Source: an uncultured Candidatus Puniceispirillum sp.
GTDB lineage: Bacteria; Pseudomonadota; Alphaproteobacteria; Puniceispirillales; Puniceispirillaceae
Direction: 5' to 3'
Assembly (NCBI GenBank): GCA_905182545.1
Contig: CAJJBY010000007.1
Coordinates: 274,407-338,406, forward strand
DNA length: 64,000 nucleotides
Of the stretch, positions 10,293-20,708 are shown piece after piece; position 1 is the first letter of the stretch; every line of letters starts with the position of its first letter. The notes under the pieces were generated by a model. It saw nothing but the letters and a program-made list of their open reading frames with translations, was not told the origin of the DNA and ran no database searches. The position numbers and the translations under genes are program-made.

Positions 10293-10772
10293 TTGGTCGA
10301 AGCCAAGATAAGCCAGATTATCGAAGATGCGGTTACCGAGCTTGGCTTTGGCCTTGTGCGGGTTCAGTTTTCAGGTGGGCAAACGGGTCGCAACCAGTTG
10401 CAGATCATGGCCGAGCCGAAAGAAGATCGTGAGATGACGGTCGAAGATTGCCAGATGCTAAGTCGGCATATTTCGACATTGCTTGATGTTGATGACCCAA
10501 TTGCCGCTGCCTATGTTCTTGAAGTGAGTTCGCCTGGCATTGACCGGCCTTTGACGCGGATTGAACATTTTGAGCGGTTCAGTGGTGAATTGGCGAAAAT
10601 AACATTATGCATGATGCTTGATGGGCGGCGGCGGTTTCAAGGGCGGCTTATCGGCCTTTCGCAAGATGGCAAGATTGGTCTTGAAACAAGTTTTGGCAGA
10701 TTTGAATTTGCCTTTGATGATATTGAATCGGCACGGATCGATCCAAGTGAAATTTTTGAACAGCGCAGCTAG
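10293..10772 (+). CDS. rimP: Ribosome maturation factor RimP
   Basis: RimP binds free 30S subunits and assists 16S/S12 maturation. The protein shows the family's N-terminal LGFGLVRVQF segment, an SRHISTLLDVDDPIAAAYVLEVSSPGIDRPL block that is nearly diagnostic, and the C-terminal SH3-like half. I choose the TTG at 10293 because a perfect AGGAGG lies at 10283-10288, five bases upstream. This gives 159 residues, close to the family norm. A longer in-frame version from 10257 would put the ribosome-binding site inside the gene. First gene of the nusA operon. It follows a terminator, so a promoter should lie between 10182 and 10282, where I do not recognise a clean -35/-10 pair. Confidence 0.94.
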   Translation: MVEAKISQIIEDAVTELGFGLVRVQFSGGQTGRNQLQIMAEPKEDREMTVEDCQMLSRHISTLLDVDDPIAAAYVLEVSSPGIDRPLTRIEHFERFSGELAKITLCMMLDGRRRFQGRLIGLSQDGKIGLETSFGRFEFAFDDIESARIDPSEIFEQRS

Positions 10773-10871
10773 GACCGAAGCGGCGATGAATGAAGGTCAA
10801 AAGACTAAAGAATTTTCGTGATAAATGCCGCGCCACATATGGTGCAAAGATAAATCAAAGGTGAGACGACT

Positions 10872-12428
10872 ATGGATACATCATCAATTCCTGGCCTTGA
10901 GCTAATTCAAGTTGCCGACGTGGTGGCGCGTGAAAAATCAATTGAGCGCGAAGAAGTCATGCTGGCGATGGAAGAAGCCATCCAAAAGGCCGGTCGGGCG
11001 AAATACGGGCTAGATCGTGATATCCGGGCGATGATTGATCGTAAAACCGGTGCCATTCGTCTTGAGCGTTGGATCGAAGTTGTCGAAGAAGTTGAAGATG
11101 AATCGATGCAAATGAGTGTTGCTGAAGGTGCCAAACAAACCCCGCCATTGGCCGCTGGTGAATTTTGGCGCCAGTCTTTGCCGCCAATCGAATTTGGCCG
11201 GATTGCCGCGCAAACAGCAAAACAGGTTATTTCACAAAAAGTGCGCGATGCTGAACGGGTGCGCCAGTTTGAAGAATATAAGCACCGGATTGGCGAAATT
11301 GTTGTTGGTACGGTCAAGCGGGCTGAAAGCTATTCAATCACGGTTGATCTTGGCCGCGCCGAAGCGGTGATTCGCCGTGAGGAAATGATCCCGCGTGAAA
11401 ATCTGCGCCAAGGCGATCGTGTTCGTGCCTATATCATTGATGTTCGTGAAGAGCCGCGCGGCCCACAGATTTTCCTATCGCGGGCTTGCAATGAATTCAT
11501 GGCCAAGCTGTTTACCCAAGAAGTGCCCGAAATCTATGATGGCATTATTGAAATCAAGGGGGTTGCCCGCGAGCCTGGCAGCCGTGCCAAAATTGCCGTT
11601 CTGTCAAATGATCCGGGCATTGATCCGGTTGGTGCTTGTGTTGGTATGCGCGGCAGCCGTGTTCAGGCCGTTGTTGGCGAATTGCAGGGTGAAAAAGTCG
11701 AAATCATTCCCTATATCGAAGATCCAGCCGCTTTTGTGGTGAATGCATTGGCACCTGCCGAAGTCGCCAAGGTGGTGATGGATGAGGGTGCTGGTCGGAT
11801 GGAAGTTGTTGTTCCGGACGATCAATTGAGCCTCGCGATTGGACGTCGTGGCCAGAATGTGCGTTTGGCGTCGCAATTGTCGGGTTGGTATATTGATGTT
11901 CTGACCGAGGCTGAAGAATCCGAACGCCGTCAAGAAGAGTTCAAAACCCGTTCAACACGCTTTATTGATGCGTTGAATATTGATGATGTGATTGCGCATC
12001 TTCTTGTTGCTGAAGGCTTTGTCTTCCCTGAAGAAATCGCCGAAAGCACATTGGAAGAGCTAGCCGCCATTCAGGGCTTTGACGAAGATATTGCTGGCGA
12101 ATTGCAGAATCGTGCCATCGAATTTGTCGAGCGTGAATCAGATCGGATCAATGCTGCGCTTGATGAGATGAAGGTCGCTGATGATCTTCGTGCTTTTGAA
12201 TATATCAGCCTTGCGATGTTGTTGACCCTTGCCGAAAATGAAATCCGCACGCTTGATGATCTTGCCGGTCTTGATAATGAAGAGCTTGTCGAGTTTTTAG
12301 GTCAGCATGGTCTTAGCGATGGCGGCGAAGCTGGTGATATTATCATGGCAGCGCGGGCGCATTGGTTTACAGATGAAACCGCTGACAGCACAGACACCGA
12401 CGATGCGTCGGCTTCGTCTGACAGCTAG
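10872..12428 (+). CDS. nusA: Transcription termination/antitermination factor NusA
   Basis: NusA binds RNA polymerase and nascent RNA and modulates pausing, termination and antitermination. 518 residues. N-terminal RNAP-binding domain to about residue 130; S1 domain starting GEIVVGTVKRAESYSITVDLG; two KH domains (GACVGMRGSRVQAVVGEL and SLAIGRRGQNVRLASQL, both with the GxxG loop); and two C-terminal acidic helical repeats (residues ~365-490) followed by an acidic, Asp/Ser-rich tail. The start ATG at 10872 follows AAGGTGAGACG. It lies 99 bases after rimP and 20 bases before ylxR, in the classical rimP-nusA-ylxR-infB order. Confidence 0.97.
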   Translation: MDTSSIPGLELIQVADVVAREKSIEREEVMLAMEEAIQKAGRAKYGLDRDIRAMIDRKTGAIRLERWIEVVEEVEDESMQMSVAEGAKQTPPLAAGEFWRQSLPPIEFGRIAAQTAKQVISQKVRDAERVRQFEEYKHRIGEIVVGTVKRAESYSITVDLGRAEAVIRREEMIPRENLRQGDRVRAYIIDVREEPRGPQIFLSRACNEFMAKLFTQEVPEIYDGIIEIKGVAREPGSRAKIAVLSNDPGIDPVGACVGMRGSRVQAVVGELQGEKVEIIPYIEDPAAFVVNALAPAEVAKVVMDEGAGRMEVVVPDDQLSLAIGRRGQNVRLASQLSGWYIDVLTEAEESERRQEEFKTRSTRFIDALNIDDVIAHLLVAEGFVFPEEIAESTLEELAAIQGFDEDIAGELQNRAIEFVERESDRINAALDEMKVADDLRAFEYISLAMLLTLAENEIRTLDDLAGLDNEELVEFLGQHGLSDGGEAGDIIMAARAHWFTDETADSTDTDDASASSDS

Positions 12429-12448
12429 GCCATGAGGGGCTATCTGTC

Positions 12449-13054
12449 ATGGCTGAGCGCACCTGTATCGCAACTGGGCAAACGCTTCCCCCGCATAAGC
12501 TAATTCGCTTTGTTGCGGCACCGGATGGTTATGCTGTTGCCGATCTTGCAGGACGTCTGCCCGGCCGTGGCGCGTGGGTGACAGCCGAAGAACCTGTCAT
12601 TCGTAAAGCCGATCAAAAAGGTCATTTGAAACGCGCTCTTGGCGTGGGGTTGAAATCGGTTGATGCCGATATTGCCGCCATTGCCGTAGGGTTACGGGCG
12701 CGTATCATTGCCACAGCATCAATGGCACGCCGCGCCGGCATGCTTCTTGGTGGTGGCGGTAAATTATTATCTGAGGGTCATTTTGAAGGTTTGCTTGCGG
12801 CGGCGGATGCATCGCCGCGCGAACTTGCGAAAATGAAATCCAAGCTTGATGTGGATTGGGTTAGCCAGTCATTCAGCGCAACCGAACTTGGCCGCATATG
12901 TGGCCGTGACAGTTTGGCTTTTGTCGGTCTGCGGGCATCGACTGGCAATGGTTCAGGAAAATTAGTACGCACGGTTCATGAAGATATCATGCGTTTAGAC
13001 GGGTTTTATACAACAGCGGGTTGTAATGACCTGCCTGACCGGTGTATCACCTAG
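12449..13054 (+). CDS. ylxR: YlxR (DUF448) fused to an L7Ae-like domain
   Basis: Two-part RNA-binding protein of 201 residues. Residues 1-75 are YlxR/DUF448, recognised by RTCIATGQTLPPHKLIRFV, LAGRLPGRGAWV and the basic HLKRALG. Residues ~85-180 look like a ribosomal L7Ae/L30e-type domain (MARRAGMLLGGGGKLLSEG...), an architecture usual for alphaproteobacterial homologues. Its position between nusA and infB is invariant. The function is not firmly established: RNA binding and a nucleoid- or RNase-P-related role have been proposed for YlxR in other bacteria. The start at 12449 is preceded by GAGGGGC. Confidence 0.9.
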   Translation: MAERTCIATGQTLPPHKLIRFVAAPDGYAVADLAGRLPGRGAWVTAEEPVIRKADQKGHLKRALGVGLKSVDADIAAIAVGLRARIIATASMARRAGMLLGGGGKLLSEGHFEGLLAAADASPRELAKMKSKLDVDWVSQSFSATELGRICGRDSLAFVGLRASTGNGSGKLVRTVHEDIMRLDGFYTTAGCNDLPDRCIT

Positions 13055-13116
13055 GCGGAACGGTTTGACCAGCGCATGAGAGATTATGTGGTGGTGAATA
13101 CCAAGAAAGGTTCGAA

Positions 13117-15705
13117 ATGACTGACGATAGCAGTAAACCAAAAAAACTGAGTCTCTCAGGTAGCAAATTGACGCTTGGCAATATTGACGCCAGCAAGCTA
13201 CGTGCCGGGCCATCAGTTGGTGGTGCGCGCAAAACGGTTCAAGTTGAAGTCCGGCGCAAACGCGCTCCAGCTGCGCCGCAACGCGGTGGGGCAACAGCGC
13301 CTGAACCAGTGGTAACCCAACCCGTACAAACCGCCGCCGCGCCAGCCCCATCGGCACCTACCGCTGATGATCGGCTAACAGCGCAAGAACGCGCCGCGCG
13401 TGTTCGCGCCCTGCAAGAAGGGCTTGCCAAGGCCGATGCACCAGCTGGTGAGGCAAATGTTCCCGCCGATGATCATGCCAAAGCGCCGGCCGAAACACCG
13501 GGTGAAGCTGCTGCACCAGAAGCTGCAACCGAACCAGAAATGCCGCTTGATTCGGTTGCCGCGCGCCGCGCTGCCGAACTTGCTGAATTGCAGGAAATCG
13601 AAGCTGGTGAAGAGCGTCGCCGTAGTGAAGAGAATAAAAAACATACCGATGCGCACGCAGCGCGCCGTCAGGTTACCGAAGAAGCGCCAAGCGATACGGC
13701 GGCAGCGGCCAATAAATTTGGTTCAACGCCAACCGAGATACAAAATCGCCGTCGCCGCGAAGCTGAAGAAATGGCACCGCGCCGCCCAGCACCACGCCGC
13801 GAAGCTGTGGGTCGCCGCCAATCAGGTAAAATGACCATTACACAGGCTTTGTCGGGTGATGACAGCCGTCGTCAACGCTCGCTTGCTTCGGTCAAGCGCC
13901 AGCGTGAGCGGGCGCGGATGCGCGAAGAACAACCGCAGGTCAAACAGCTTCGTGATGTGGTTATTCCTGACAGCATTACAGTAAGTGAATTGGCAAACCG
14001 GATGGCCGAGCGCACTGCCGATGTGGTAAAAGAGCTGATGAAGCTGAACATCATGGCAACAGCAACACAGGCCATTGATGGTGAAACGGCTGAATTGGTG
14101 GCTGGTGAATTTGGGCACCGGATTCAGCGTGTATCTGAATCGGATATTGAAATTGGCCTTGGTGGTGATGATGATCCGGCGGAAATCCTGCAACCACGCC
14201 CGCCTGTCGTGACCATTATGGGTCACGTTGACCATGGTAAAACTAGCCTTCTTGATGCCATTCGCCGCACCGATGTTGCGGCTGGTGAATCAGGGGGAAT
14301 TACCCAGCATATCGGCGCCTATCAGATTAAGACAGCGGCCGATAATGTCATTACTTTCATTGATACGCCGGGTCATGAAGCCTTTACCGAAATGCGGTCA
14401 CGCGGGGCGAATATCACTGATATTGTCGTTCTGGTTGTGGCGGCTGATGATTCGGTCATGATGCAAACCATCGAAGCGATTAACCATGCCAAGGCTGCAG
14501 GCTGTCCAACAATTGTTGCAATCAATAAATGTGACAAGCCTGCAGCCGATTCGGCGCGCGTGCGAAGCGATTTGTTGCAGCATGAAATCATCACCGAAGA
14601 TTTTGGCGGCGATGTTTTATGTGTTGATGTGTCAGCGCATACAGGAATGGGTCTCGACAAGTTGGAAGAAGCCATCATGTTGCAGGCCGAACTTCTCGAA
14701 TTGAAGGCCAATCCTGATCGTCCGGCCGAAGGTGTTGTTGTTGAATCAAAGGTTGAGCGCGGCAAGGGATCAGTTGCTACATTGCTGGTCCAACGCGGCA
14801 CCTTGAAGCAAGGCGATATTTTTGTCATTGGTGCTGAAAGCGGTCGTGTTCGTGCGTTGCTTGACGATCGTGGCAAAACCCTGCAATCAGCGGGGCCGGG
14901 TCAGCCTGTTGAGATTCTGGGTCTGAACGGCACGCCGATGGCAGGCGATAGCTGTGTTGTTGTTGAAAGCGAAGCGCGTGCGCGTGAAATTGCCGAATAT
15001 CGGACACGCCGCAACCGTGATCACGAGGCCGCCCGCGGTGCACGTGGATCGGTCGAGCAGATGCTGTCGGCAATTGCCGCTGGTGAAGCTGAAGAATTAC
15101 CAGTTGTGATCAAGACCGATGTTCATGGCTCGCTTGAGGCCATTCGTGTTGCGCTGGAAAAGCTAGGAACCGAACAGGTGAAGGTGCGTCTATTGTCGGC
15201 CGGTGTTGGTGCGCTTAGCGAATCTGACATCAGCCTTGCCGCCGCCTCAAATGCCATTGTGGTTGGCTTTAACGTTCGGGCGATTCCGCAGGCGCGTGAT
15301 CTGGCAAAACGTGATGGTGTTGAAATTCGCTATCACTCGATTATTTATGAACTTATCGATGAAGTCAAAGCAGCAATGGGCGGCCTTCTTAGCCCCGATA
15401 CGCAAGAAGATTTCATTGGTTACGCCGAAATTCGTCAGGTCTTTGGTGTGTCAAAAATTGGCAAGATTGCCGGTTGTATGGTGACCGAAGGCGTTATCAA
15501 ACGTGGCTGCAAGGTTCGCTTGCTGCGTGATAATGTGGTGATTCATGAAGGCTCGCTCAAAACCCTGAAGCGCTTTAAAGATGAAGTCAAAGAAGTGCGC
15601 GAAGGTTTTGAATGTGGAATGGGATTTGAAAATTATTCCGACCTTCAGGAAAAAGATATGATCGAATGTTTCGAACTTCGTGAAGTTGCACGAACACTCG
15701 ATTAA
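13117..15705 (+). CDS. infB: Translation initiation factor IF-2
   Basis: GTPase that positions initiator tRNA on the 30S subunit and promotes subunit joining. 862 residues. The first ~340 residues are a variable, Ala/Glu/Arg-rich extension with a long charged helix ([22 protein letters not shown]), and then the IF2_N domain. The G domain carries GHVDHGKTS (G1), [10 protein letters not shown] (G2), DTPGHEAF (G3) and AINKCDKP (G4). Domains II, III and IV follow, ending [19 protein letters not shown], as in other IF-2 proteins. The start at ATG 13117 follows AAGAAAGG. The stop is at 15703-15705, and rbfA begins 71 bases downstream. Confidence 0.97.
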   Translation: MTDDSSKPKKLSLSGSKLTLGNIDASKLRAGPSVGGARKTVQVEVRRKRAPAAPQRGGATAPEPVVTQPVQTAAAPAPSAPTADDRLTAQERAARVRALQEGLAKADAPAGEANVPADDHAKAPAETPGEAAAPEAATEPEMPLDSVAARRAAELAELQEIEAGEERRRSEENKKHTDAHAARRQVTEEAPSDTAAAANKFGSTPTEIQNRRRREAEEMAPRRPAPRREAVGRRQSGKMTITQALSGDDSRRQRSLASVKRQRERARMREEQPQVKQLRDVVIPDSITVSELANRMAERTADVVKELMKLNIMATATQAIDGETAELVAGEFGHRIQRVSESDIEIGLGGDDDPAEILQPRPPVVTIMGHVDHGKTSLLDAIRRTDVAAGESGGITQHIGAYQIKTAADNVITFIDTPGHEAFTEMRSRGANITDIVVLVVAADDSVMMQTIEAINHAKAAGCPTIVAINKCDKPAADSARVRSDLLQHEIITEDFGGDVLCVDVSAHTGMGLDKLEEAIMLQAELLELKANPDRPAEGVVVESKVERGKGSVATLLVQRGTLKQGDIFVIGAESGRVRALLDDRGKTLQSAGPGQPVEILGLNGTPMAGDSCVVVESEARAREIAEYRTRRNRDHEAARGARGSVEQMLSAIAAGEAEELPVVIKTDVHGSLEAIRVALEKLGTEQVKVRLLSAGVGALSESDISLAAASNAIVVGFNVRAIPQARDLAKRDGVEIRYHSIIYELIDEVKAAMGGLLSPDTQEDFIGYAEIRQVFGVSKIGKIAGCMVTEGVIKRGCKVRLLRDNVVIHEGSLKTLKRFKDEVKEVREGFECGMGFENYSDLQEKDMIECFELREVARTLD

Positions 15706-15776
15706 CACCGGCTAAGTTGGTGACTGGATGCGCCGGTCTGGCCTTTCCTGACACTTGGTTAAAGAGATGAGGGTCA

Positions 15777-16163
15777 ATGCCGTCAAAATCGCGTCGTCCG
15801 CAATCTGCAAAAGGGCCAAGCCAGCGTCAATTACGCGTTGGTGAAACATTGCGCCATGCTTTGTCGGAAATTTTGATGCGCGAAGACTTCTTTGATCCTG
15901 ATCTTGCCAATGTGTCGATCACCATTTCGGAAATTACCGTCAGCCCTGATCTGGCCAATGCGCGGGTCTATACAATGCCGCTTGGTGGGGTCAATATCGA
16001 GGTTGTTTTGCCAGCCTTGAACCGGCTAGCACCTTTAATCCAGTCGTTTGTTGCCAAAAAAGTGCATTTGCGACGTACCCCGCGCCTGCGGTTTCTGCTC
16101 GATGAAAGCTTTGAAAATGCAGCGCGGATGAACGAGCTTTTTGCCGCCATCCGCCAAGGCTGA
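15777..16163 (+). CDS. rbfA: Ribosome-binding factor A
   Basis: Small KH-fold protein that matures the 5' end of 16S rRNA and helps cold adaptation. At 128 residues it is the normal size. The family pattern is clear: RQLRVGETLRHALSEIL at the N-terminus, then VSITISEITVSPDLANARVYTM and, near the end, RRTPRLRFLLDESFENAARM. The ATG at 15777 is preceded by the purine-rich AGAGATGAGGG. It lies within the nusA-infB-rbfA-truB-rpsO run, and its 3' end is seven bases before the truB start. Confidence 0.95.
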   Translation: MPSKSRRPQSAKGPSQRQLRVGETLRHALSEILMREDFFDPDLANVSITISEITVSPDLANARVYTMPLGGVNIEVVLPALNRLAPLIQSFVAKKVHLRRTPRLRFLLDESFENAARMNELFAAIRQG

Positions 16164-16170
16164 TTGTGCG

Positions 16171-17103
16171 ATGGCACGCAAACGCGGACAGCCAATTCAT
16201 GGCTGGGTCAATCTTGATAAACCAAAAGGCATAAGCTCGGCCAAGGCCGTGGCGATTGTCATGCGGGTTTTTGATGCTGCAAAGGCTGGTCATGGCGGCA
16301 CGCTTGACCCGCTGGCAAGCGGTGTTCTTCCCATTGCCCTTGGCGAGGCCACTAAAACCGTATCTTTTGCAATGGGCCAGCAGAAATCCTATGAATTTGA
16401 ATTGGCTTGGGGAAGTGAAACCAGCACTGATGATGGCGAAGGCAGTGTCACCCGCCAGTCGGATCATCGCCCGGATGTGGCCGCGATTGATACGGCGCTA
16501 GCGCATTACCAAGGTCATATCCAACAAGTACCGCCGGTTTATTCGGCAATTAAGGTTGATGGCAAACGCGCCTATGATTTGGCGCGAAGGGCAGGAGATG
16601 ATGAGGCGGCGATCACGCTGGAATCGCGGCAGATTTATATCGAATCTTTTCGCCGGATTGCGTCAGATCAGAACCATGCTCGATTCTATGTTGCTTGTGG
16701 CAAAGGCGCCTATATCCGGGCGTTGGCGCGCGACCTTGGGCGCGACCTTGGCACGGCGGCGCATGTCACCGCGCTTCGGCGGCTTTCGGTCGGACAATTT
16801 CATGCCGATCATGCGATTTCACTGGATTTTTTAGAGAAGCTGCCGCATAGTGCCGCCGCTTTAGAGCATTTGCATCCTGTTGTGAGTGCGCTGGACGACA
16901 TCCCGGCGCTACCCATTTCAGGGAATGAGGCAACCAAGCTTCGCCATGGTCAGACGCTTCCGGCGATCAGTGCATCAGCACAAGATCGTTTTCAAGCGCT
17001 TTTGACTGGGGCAACTGCAATCGCCATGGAGGGAGACCTTCCGGTGGCTTTGGTGGTGGTCAAGGCTGGCGCGGTCTGTCCTGTTCGTGTGCTGAATATT
17101 TAA
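16171..17103 (+). CDS. truB: tRNA pseudouridine-55 synthase TruB
   Basis: Makes pseudouridine 55 in the T-loop of most tRNAs. The catalytic aspartate lies in GHGGTLDPLASGVLPIALG. Other TruB blocks are GWVNLDKPKGISSAKAV at the N-terminus, QVPPVYSAIKVDGKRAYDLAR, and GKGAYIRALARDLGRDLGTAAH. I choose the ATG at 16171 (MARKRGQPIHGWVNL, 310 residues). The frame is open back to an ATG at 16141 inside rbfA, but homologues start close to the GWVNLDKP motif. Followed by rpsO after 24 bases, which is the conserved arrangement. Confidence 0.96.
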   Translation: MARKRGQPIHGWVNLDKPKGISSAKAVAIVMRVFDAAKAGHGGTLDPLASGVLPIALGEATKTVSFAMGQQKSYEFELAWGSETSTDDGEGSVTRQSDHRPDVAAIDTALAHYQGHIQQVPPVYSAIKVDGKRAYDLARRAGDDEAAITLESRQIYIESFRRIASDQNHARFYVACGKGAYIRALARDLGRDLGTAAHVTALRRLSVGQFHADHAISLDFLEKLPHSAAALEHLHPVVSALDDIPALPISGNEATKLRHGQTLPAISASAQDRFQALLTGATAIAMEGDLPVALVVVKAGAVCPVRVLNI

Positions 17104-17127
17104 CTTAAACCCATATAGGAGGTTTCG

Positions 17128-17397
17128 ATGTCGATTACACAGGAACGTAAAGCCGAGCTGATTACAGAGTTTGGTAAAAACGATCAGGATTCAGGATCTG
17201 CATCAGTTCAGGTGGCTATTTTGTCTGAGCGCATTCGCAACCTGACCGAGCATCTAAAAGAGCATAAAAAAGATTTTGGGTCACGCCGCGGCCTGTTGGC
17301 CATGGTTGGCCAGCGTCGCAGCCTTCTTGACTATATCAAGTCGGGCGATGTTGCGACCTATAAGGCATTGATTGAAAAGTTGGGCTTGCGCCGCTAA
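17128..17397 (+). CDS. rpsO: Ribosomal protein S15
   Basis: Small-subunit protein that binds the 16S central domain early in assembly. 89 residues, exactly the usual size. The sequence is typical throughout, with [36 protein letters not shown] and [13 protein letters not shown] strong ribosome-binding site, AGGAGG, sits at 17117-17122. An intrinsic terminator follows directly, so some transcripts end here before pnp. Confidence 0.98.
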   Translation: MSITQERKAELITEFGKNDQDSGSASVQVAILSERIRNLTEHLKEHKKDFGSRRGLLAMVGQRRSLLDYIKSGDVATYKALIEKLGLRR

Positions 17398-17419
17398 GCT
17401 TTCTTGACAGAATGCCTAT

Positions 17420-17452
17420 AAAAACCGCCCTGCCATTGGTAGGGCGGTTTTT
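17420..17452 (+). terminator. Intrinsic terminator after rpsO
   Basis: AAAAACCGCCCT at 17420-17431 is perfectly complementary to AGGGCGGTTTTT at 17441-17452 across a nine-base loop. The 3' arm ends in a T run. It lies 22 bases past the rpsO stop, so it is a canonical terminator separating rpsO from pnp, and may be partly read through as in other rpsO-pnp pairs. Confidence 0.9.
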
Positions 17453-17720
17453 GCATGTGGCGCATTTTATTTGCTTTTTTCAAAATTGCGTGCGAGAAAA
17501 GCCGAGTTCAAAGGGATTAGGATTTAACAGGGCACGAACAAGGCCGATTGAGGGTGCCCCCGACAACCAGATGCAGACAGAGCGCTGGCACGACGAGACA
17601 ACCTTCAAAACATTTTAATTCCTTTGTCACAGCAATGCTCATCATGAGGATGTGCGTTGTATTTTTGCTGTTCTCTCGCTGGATTGCTGGCGTTGAGATG
17701 AAATGAAAGAGATGAAATAG
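17453..17720 (+). promoter_or_regulatory. Structured pnp 5' leader
   Basis: 268 bases between the rpsO terminator and pnp, with no convincing gene. Two hairpins can be drawn. GGGCAC (17530-17535) pairs with GTGCCC (17554-17559). A longer imperfect stem pairs CAGCAA (17630-17635) with TTGCTG (17665-17670) and contains an inner GC-T-CATC/GATG-T-GC stem. In E. coli the pnp leader is a double-stranded RNase III target used for PNPase autoregulation. A similar role here is inference from position and structure. A short open frame (17412-17618) runs through the terminator and I do not consider it coding. Confidence 0.45.
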
Positions 17721-19841
17721 ATGTTCAAGTTATTCCGCAAAGAATTGGAATGGGGCGGTACAAAGCTGGTTCTTGAAACCGGTAAAGTTGCCCGTCAAGC
17801 CGATGGCGCCGTTATGGTCAGCCTTGGTGAGACAAAAGTATTGTGTACAGCTGTTGCGGCGCAAAGCCCAAAGCCTGGTCAGGATTTTTTCCCATTGACC
17901 GTCAATTATCAGGAAAAAGCCTTCGCAGCGGGTAAAATCCCCGGCGGCTTTTTCAAGCGTGAAGGCCGTCCTTCGGAAAATGAAACCCTCGTTTGCCGTT
18001 TGATTGACCGCCCGATCCGTCCGTTATTCCCGAAATCATTCAAATGTGAAACACAGGTTATCTGTACCGTTCTGGCGCATGATATGGAAAATAATCCTGA
18101 TATCGCCGCGATGATTGGTGCCTCGGCAGCTTTGACCTTGTCAGGTGTGCCGTTCTTTGGCCCGATTGCCGCTGCGCGCATTGGCTGGATTGATGGGGCC
18201 TATGTTTTGAACCCAACAGTCGACCAGATGGATGAAAGTGAACTTGATCTGATCATGGCTGGAACGCATGAAGGCGTTTTGATGGTTGAATCAGAAGCTA
18301 AGGAACTATCAGAAGAAATCATGCTTGGGGCGGTGAATTTTGGCCATCAGGCAGTCAAACCGGTGATTGATGCCATTATCGAATTGGCCGAATCATGTGC
18401 AAAAGAGCCCCGCGCGCTTCCCGAAGAGCCAGCAGAAATTGCTGATATCAACAAGGTTCTAAAGGGTTTTGCCAAGGGTTTTGAAGCTGCTTATAAAATT
18501 GCTGATAAAATCGATCGTCAGGCAGCTTTGAATGAGGTTCGCGCCAAAGCAAAAGCCGCAATTGGCGATGATTATGATGCCGTTCTTGTTGGTGGCCTGA
18601 TCAAAGGCATGGAAGCCGATGTTGTTCGTGTTGCGATCTTGAAAACCGGCGTCCGGATTGATGGCCGAGACACAAAGACAGTTCGCCAGATTGTTGCCGA
18701 GGCCGGATTCCTGCCGCGGGCGCATGGATCATCTTTGTTTACCCGCGGTGAAACACAGGCGATGGTTGTTGCCACGCTTGGCACGGGTCAAGATGAACAG
18801 ATCATTGATGCATTGGTTGGTGAAAGCCGGTCTAGCTTCATGCTTCATTATAATTTCCCGCCATATTCAGTTGGTGAGGCTGGCCGTGTTGGTTCGCCTG
18901 GACGTCGTGAAATTGGTCATGGAAAATTGGCATGGCGTGCGCTTCGTCCGTTGCTGCCAACCAAAGACGAATTTCCTTACACGATCCGGCTTGTTTCTGA
19001 AATCACCGAATCAAACGGATCATCTTCAATGGCAACCGTTTGTGGTGGTTCATTGGCAATGATGGATGCTGGTGTGCCATTGAAACGTCCGGTTGCTGGT
19101 ATTGCGATGGGATTGATCAAAGAAGGTGATGATTTTGCCGTTCTGTCCGATATTCTTGGTGATGAAGATCATCTTGGCGATATGGATTTCAAAGTTGCTG
19201 GTTCACAAAATGGTGTGACCTCATTGCAGATGGATATCAAAATCACATCAATTACGCCTGAGATTATGCAGATTGCACTTGATCAGGCACGCGATGGCCG
19301 GATTCATATTCTTGATGAAATGGCCAAGGCATTGACCTCGGCGCGTGATGATTTGGCCGATAGCGCGCCAAAGATCACCACCTTGAAAATTCCGGTTGAT
19401 AAAATCCGCGATATCATTGGCCCGGGTGGCAAGATCATCCGTGAAATCTGCGAAGAAACAGGCGCCAAGATTGATATCGAAGATGATGGTACCGTCAAGG
19501 TTGCAGCCGTTTCAGGCTCATCAGGCGAAGCCGCTGTTGCGCGGATTCGTGATATCGTTGCCGAGCCTGAGCTTGGCGTGATTTATAACGGCACAGTTGT
19601 CAAAACCGTTGATTTTGGCGCTTTCGTCAATTTCCTTGGGGCAAAAGACGGGCTGGTTCATATTTCTGAGCTGCAAAATGGCCGTACCGAAAAAACTACT
19701 GATATCTGTAAAGATGGTGATTCGGTAAAGGTTAAGGTCATCGGCTTTGATGATCGTGGTAAGGTGAAGCTGTCAATGAAGCGTGTTGATCAGGAAACTG
19801 GTGCTGATCTTGAGGCAGCGGCTGCTGAAACTGCTGAATAG
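17721..19841 (+). CDS. pnp: Polyribonucleotide nucleotidyltransferase (PNPase)
   Basis: 3'-5' phosphorolytic exoribonuclease and degradosome component. Full length at 706 residues. Two RNase PH domains (first: [21 protein letters not shown] and [27 protein letters not shown]; second: [59 protein letters not shown]), an all-alpha linker, a KH domain ([12 protein letters not shown]) and a C-terminal S1 domain ([30 protein letters not shown]). The ATG at 17721 follows GAAAGAGATGAAATAG. It is downstream of rpsO as in most bacteria and is closed by the terminator at 19867. Confidence 0.97.
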   Translation: MFKLFRKELEWGGTKLVLETGKVARQADGAVMVSLGETKVLCTAVAAQSPKPGQDFFPLTVNYQEKAFAAGKIPGGFFKREGRPSENETLVCRLIDRPIRPLFPKSFKCETQVICTVLAHDMENNPDIAAMIGASAALTLSGVPFFGPIAAARIGWIDGAYVLNPTVDQMDESELDLIMAGTHEGVLMVESEAKELSEEIMLGAVNFGHQAVKPVIDAIIELAESCAKEPRALPEEPAEIADINKVLKGFAKGFEAAYKIADKIDRQAALNEVRAKAKAAIGDDYDAVLVGGLIKGMEADVVRVAILKTGVRIDGRDTKTVRQIVAEAGFLPRAHGSSLFTRGETQAMVVATLGTGQDEQIIDALVGESRSSFMLHYNFPPYSVGEAGRVGSPGRREIGHGKLAWRALRPLLPTKDEFPYTIRLVSEITESNGSSSMATVCGGSLAMMDAGVPLKRPVAGIAMGLIKEGDDFAVLSDILGDEDHLGDMDFKVAGSQNGVTSLQMDIKITSITPEIMQIALDQARDGRIHILDEMAKALTSARDDLADSAPKITTLKIPVDKIRDIIGPGGKIIREICEETGAKIDIEDDGTVKVAAVSGSSGEAAVARIRDIVAEPELGVIYNGTVVKTVDFGAFVNFLGAKDGLVHISELQNGRTEKTTDICKDGDSVKVKVIGFDDRGKVKLSMKRVDQETGADLEAAAAETAE

Positions 19842-19866
19842 GCCGCGACAATAATCGAACAAGACG

Positions 19867-19898
19867 AAAAAAGGCGGTGCCATTGGCACCGCCTTTTG
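19867..19898. terminator. Bidirectional terminator between pnp and fabI
   Basis: GGCGGTGCC at 19873-19881 pairs with GGCACCGCC at 19885-19893 over a three-base ATT loop. The stem is flanked by a run of A on the left and TTTT on the right, so the hairpin works as a U-tailed terminator in both directions. It sits between the convergent ends of pnp (plus strand) and fabI (minus strand). Confidence 0.88.
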
Positions 19899-19918
19899 TT
19901 TGCCTATGGTTTTACAGC

Positions 19919-20707
19919 TTAGGATTCACCTGGAATGCCGACGCTATTGTAACCACCATCAACAAAATGCACTTCGCCGGTTACGCCTGACGATAGATTT
20001 GAAACCAGATAAAGACCGGCACGCCCAACCTCATCAAGCCGGGGATTGCGTTTAAGTGGTGCATGATGTTCGGCATGGCGGAAAATATGCCGTGCACCGG
20101 TAATTGCGGCGCCAGCAAGCGTGCGCATCGGTCCGGCCGATAACGCATTGACCCGAATATTTTGACCACCAAGATCAACCGCAAGATAGCGAACCGAGGC
20201 TTCTAAAGCAGCTTTGGCAATCCCCATGACGTTATAATTTGGCGTGCTTCGTTGCGCGCCAAGAAAGCTAAGCGTTACCAATGCGCCGCCATCGGGCATC
20301 ATGTCACGGGCGGCACGCGCGACCTCGGTAAAGGAATAGGCCGATACCATCATGGTAGTTTTGAAATTCTGGCGGCTTGTGTCCATATAGGCGCCTTTTA
20401 ATTCGTTCTTGTCGGAAAATGCCAAGGCATGAACGACAAAATCGATTGTTGGCCAATGTGTTGCCAATTCGGCGAAACAGCGATCAACCGCGCCCTCTTT
20501 GGCAACATCACATTCGATCATGATGTTTGATCCAATCGATTCGGCCAAGGGCGCCAGCCTTTTGCCAAACCCTTCCATTTGATAGGAAAAGGCAATTTCA
20601 GCGCCCTGTTTGGCGGCGGCTTCGGCAATGCCCCATGCGATGGATTTGTCATTTGCAACACCCATCACAAGGCCGCGTTTGCCAGCGAGTAAAGTTCCGG
20701 GCTGCAT
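19919..20707 (-). CDS. fabI: Enoyl-[acyl-carrier-protein] reductase (NADH), FabI
   Basis: Catalyses the last reduction of each fatty-acid elongation round. Short-chain-dehydrogenase fold with the enoyl-reductase versions of the motifs: the nucleotide-binding GVANDKSIAWGIAEAAAKQGA at the N-terminus, then TLSFLGAQRSTPNYNVMGIAKAALE containing Tyr-x6-Lys, and SAGPMRTLAGAAI. 262 residues from the ATG at 20707, the family length. The frame is open further upstream, but that stretch lies inside fabB. It overlaps nothing and starts one base after the fabB stop, so fabA-fabB-fabI is one operon. Triclosan and isoniazid-like compounds target this enzyme class. Confidence 0.95.
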   Translation of the reverse strand: MQPGTLLAGKRGLVMGVANDKSIAWGIAEAAAKQGAEIAFSYQMEGFGKRLAPLAESIGSNIMIECDVAKEGAVDRCFAELATHWPTIDFVVHALAFSDKNELKGAYMDTSRQNFKTTMMVSAYSFTEVARAARDMMPDGGALVTLSFLGAQRSTPNYNVMGIAKAALEASVRYLAVDLGGQNIRVNALSAGPMRTLAGAAITGARHIFRHAEHHAPLKRNPRLDEVGRAGLYLVSNLSSGVTGEVHFVDGGYNSVGIPGES

Positions 20708-20708
20708 A

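Noticed and set aside
17412..17618. Leader peptide between rpsO and pnp
   Set aside because: The frame starts inside the rpsO terminator and its sequence looks non-coding.
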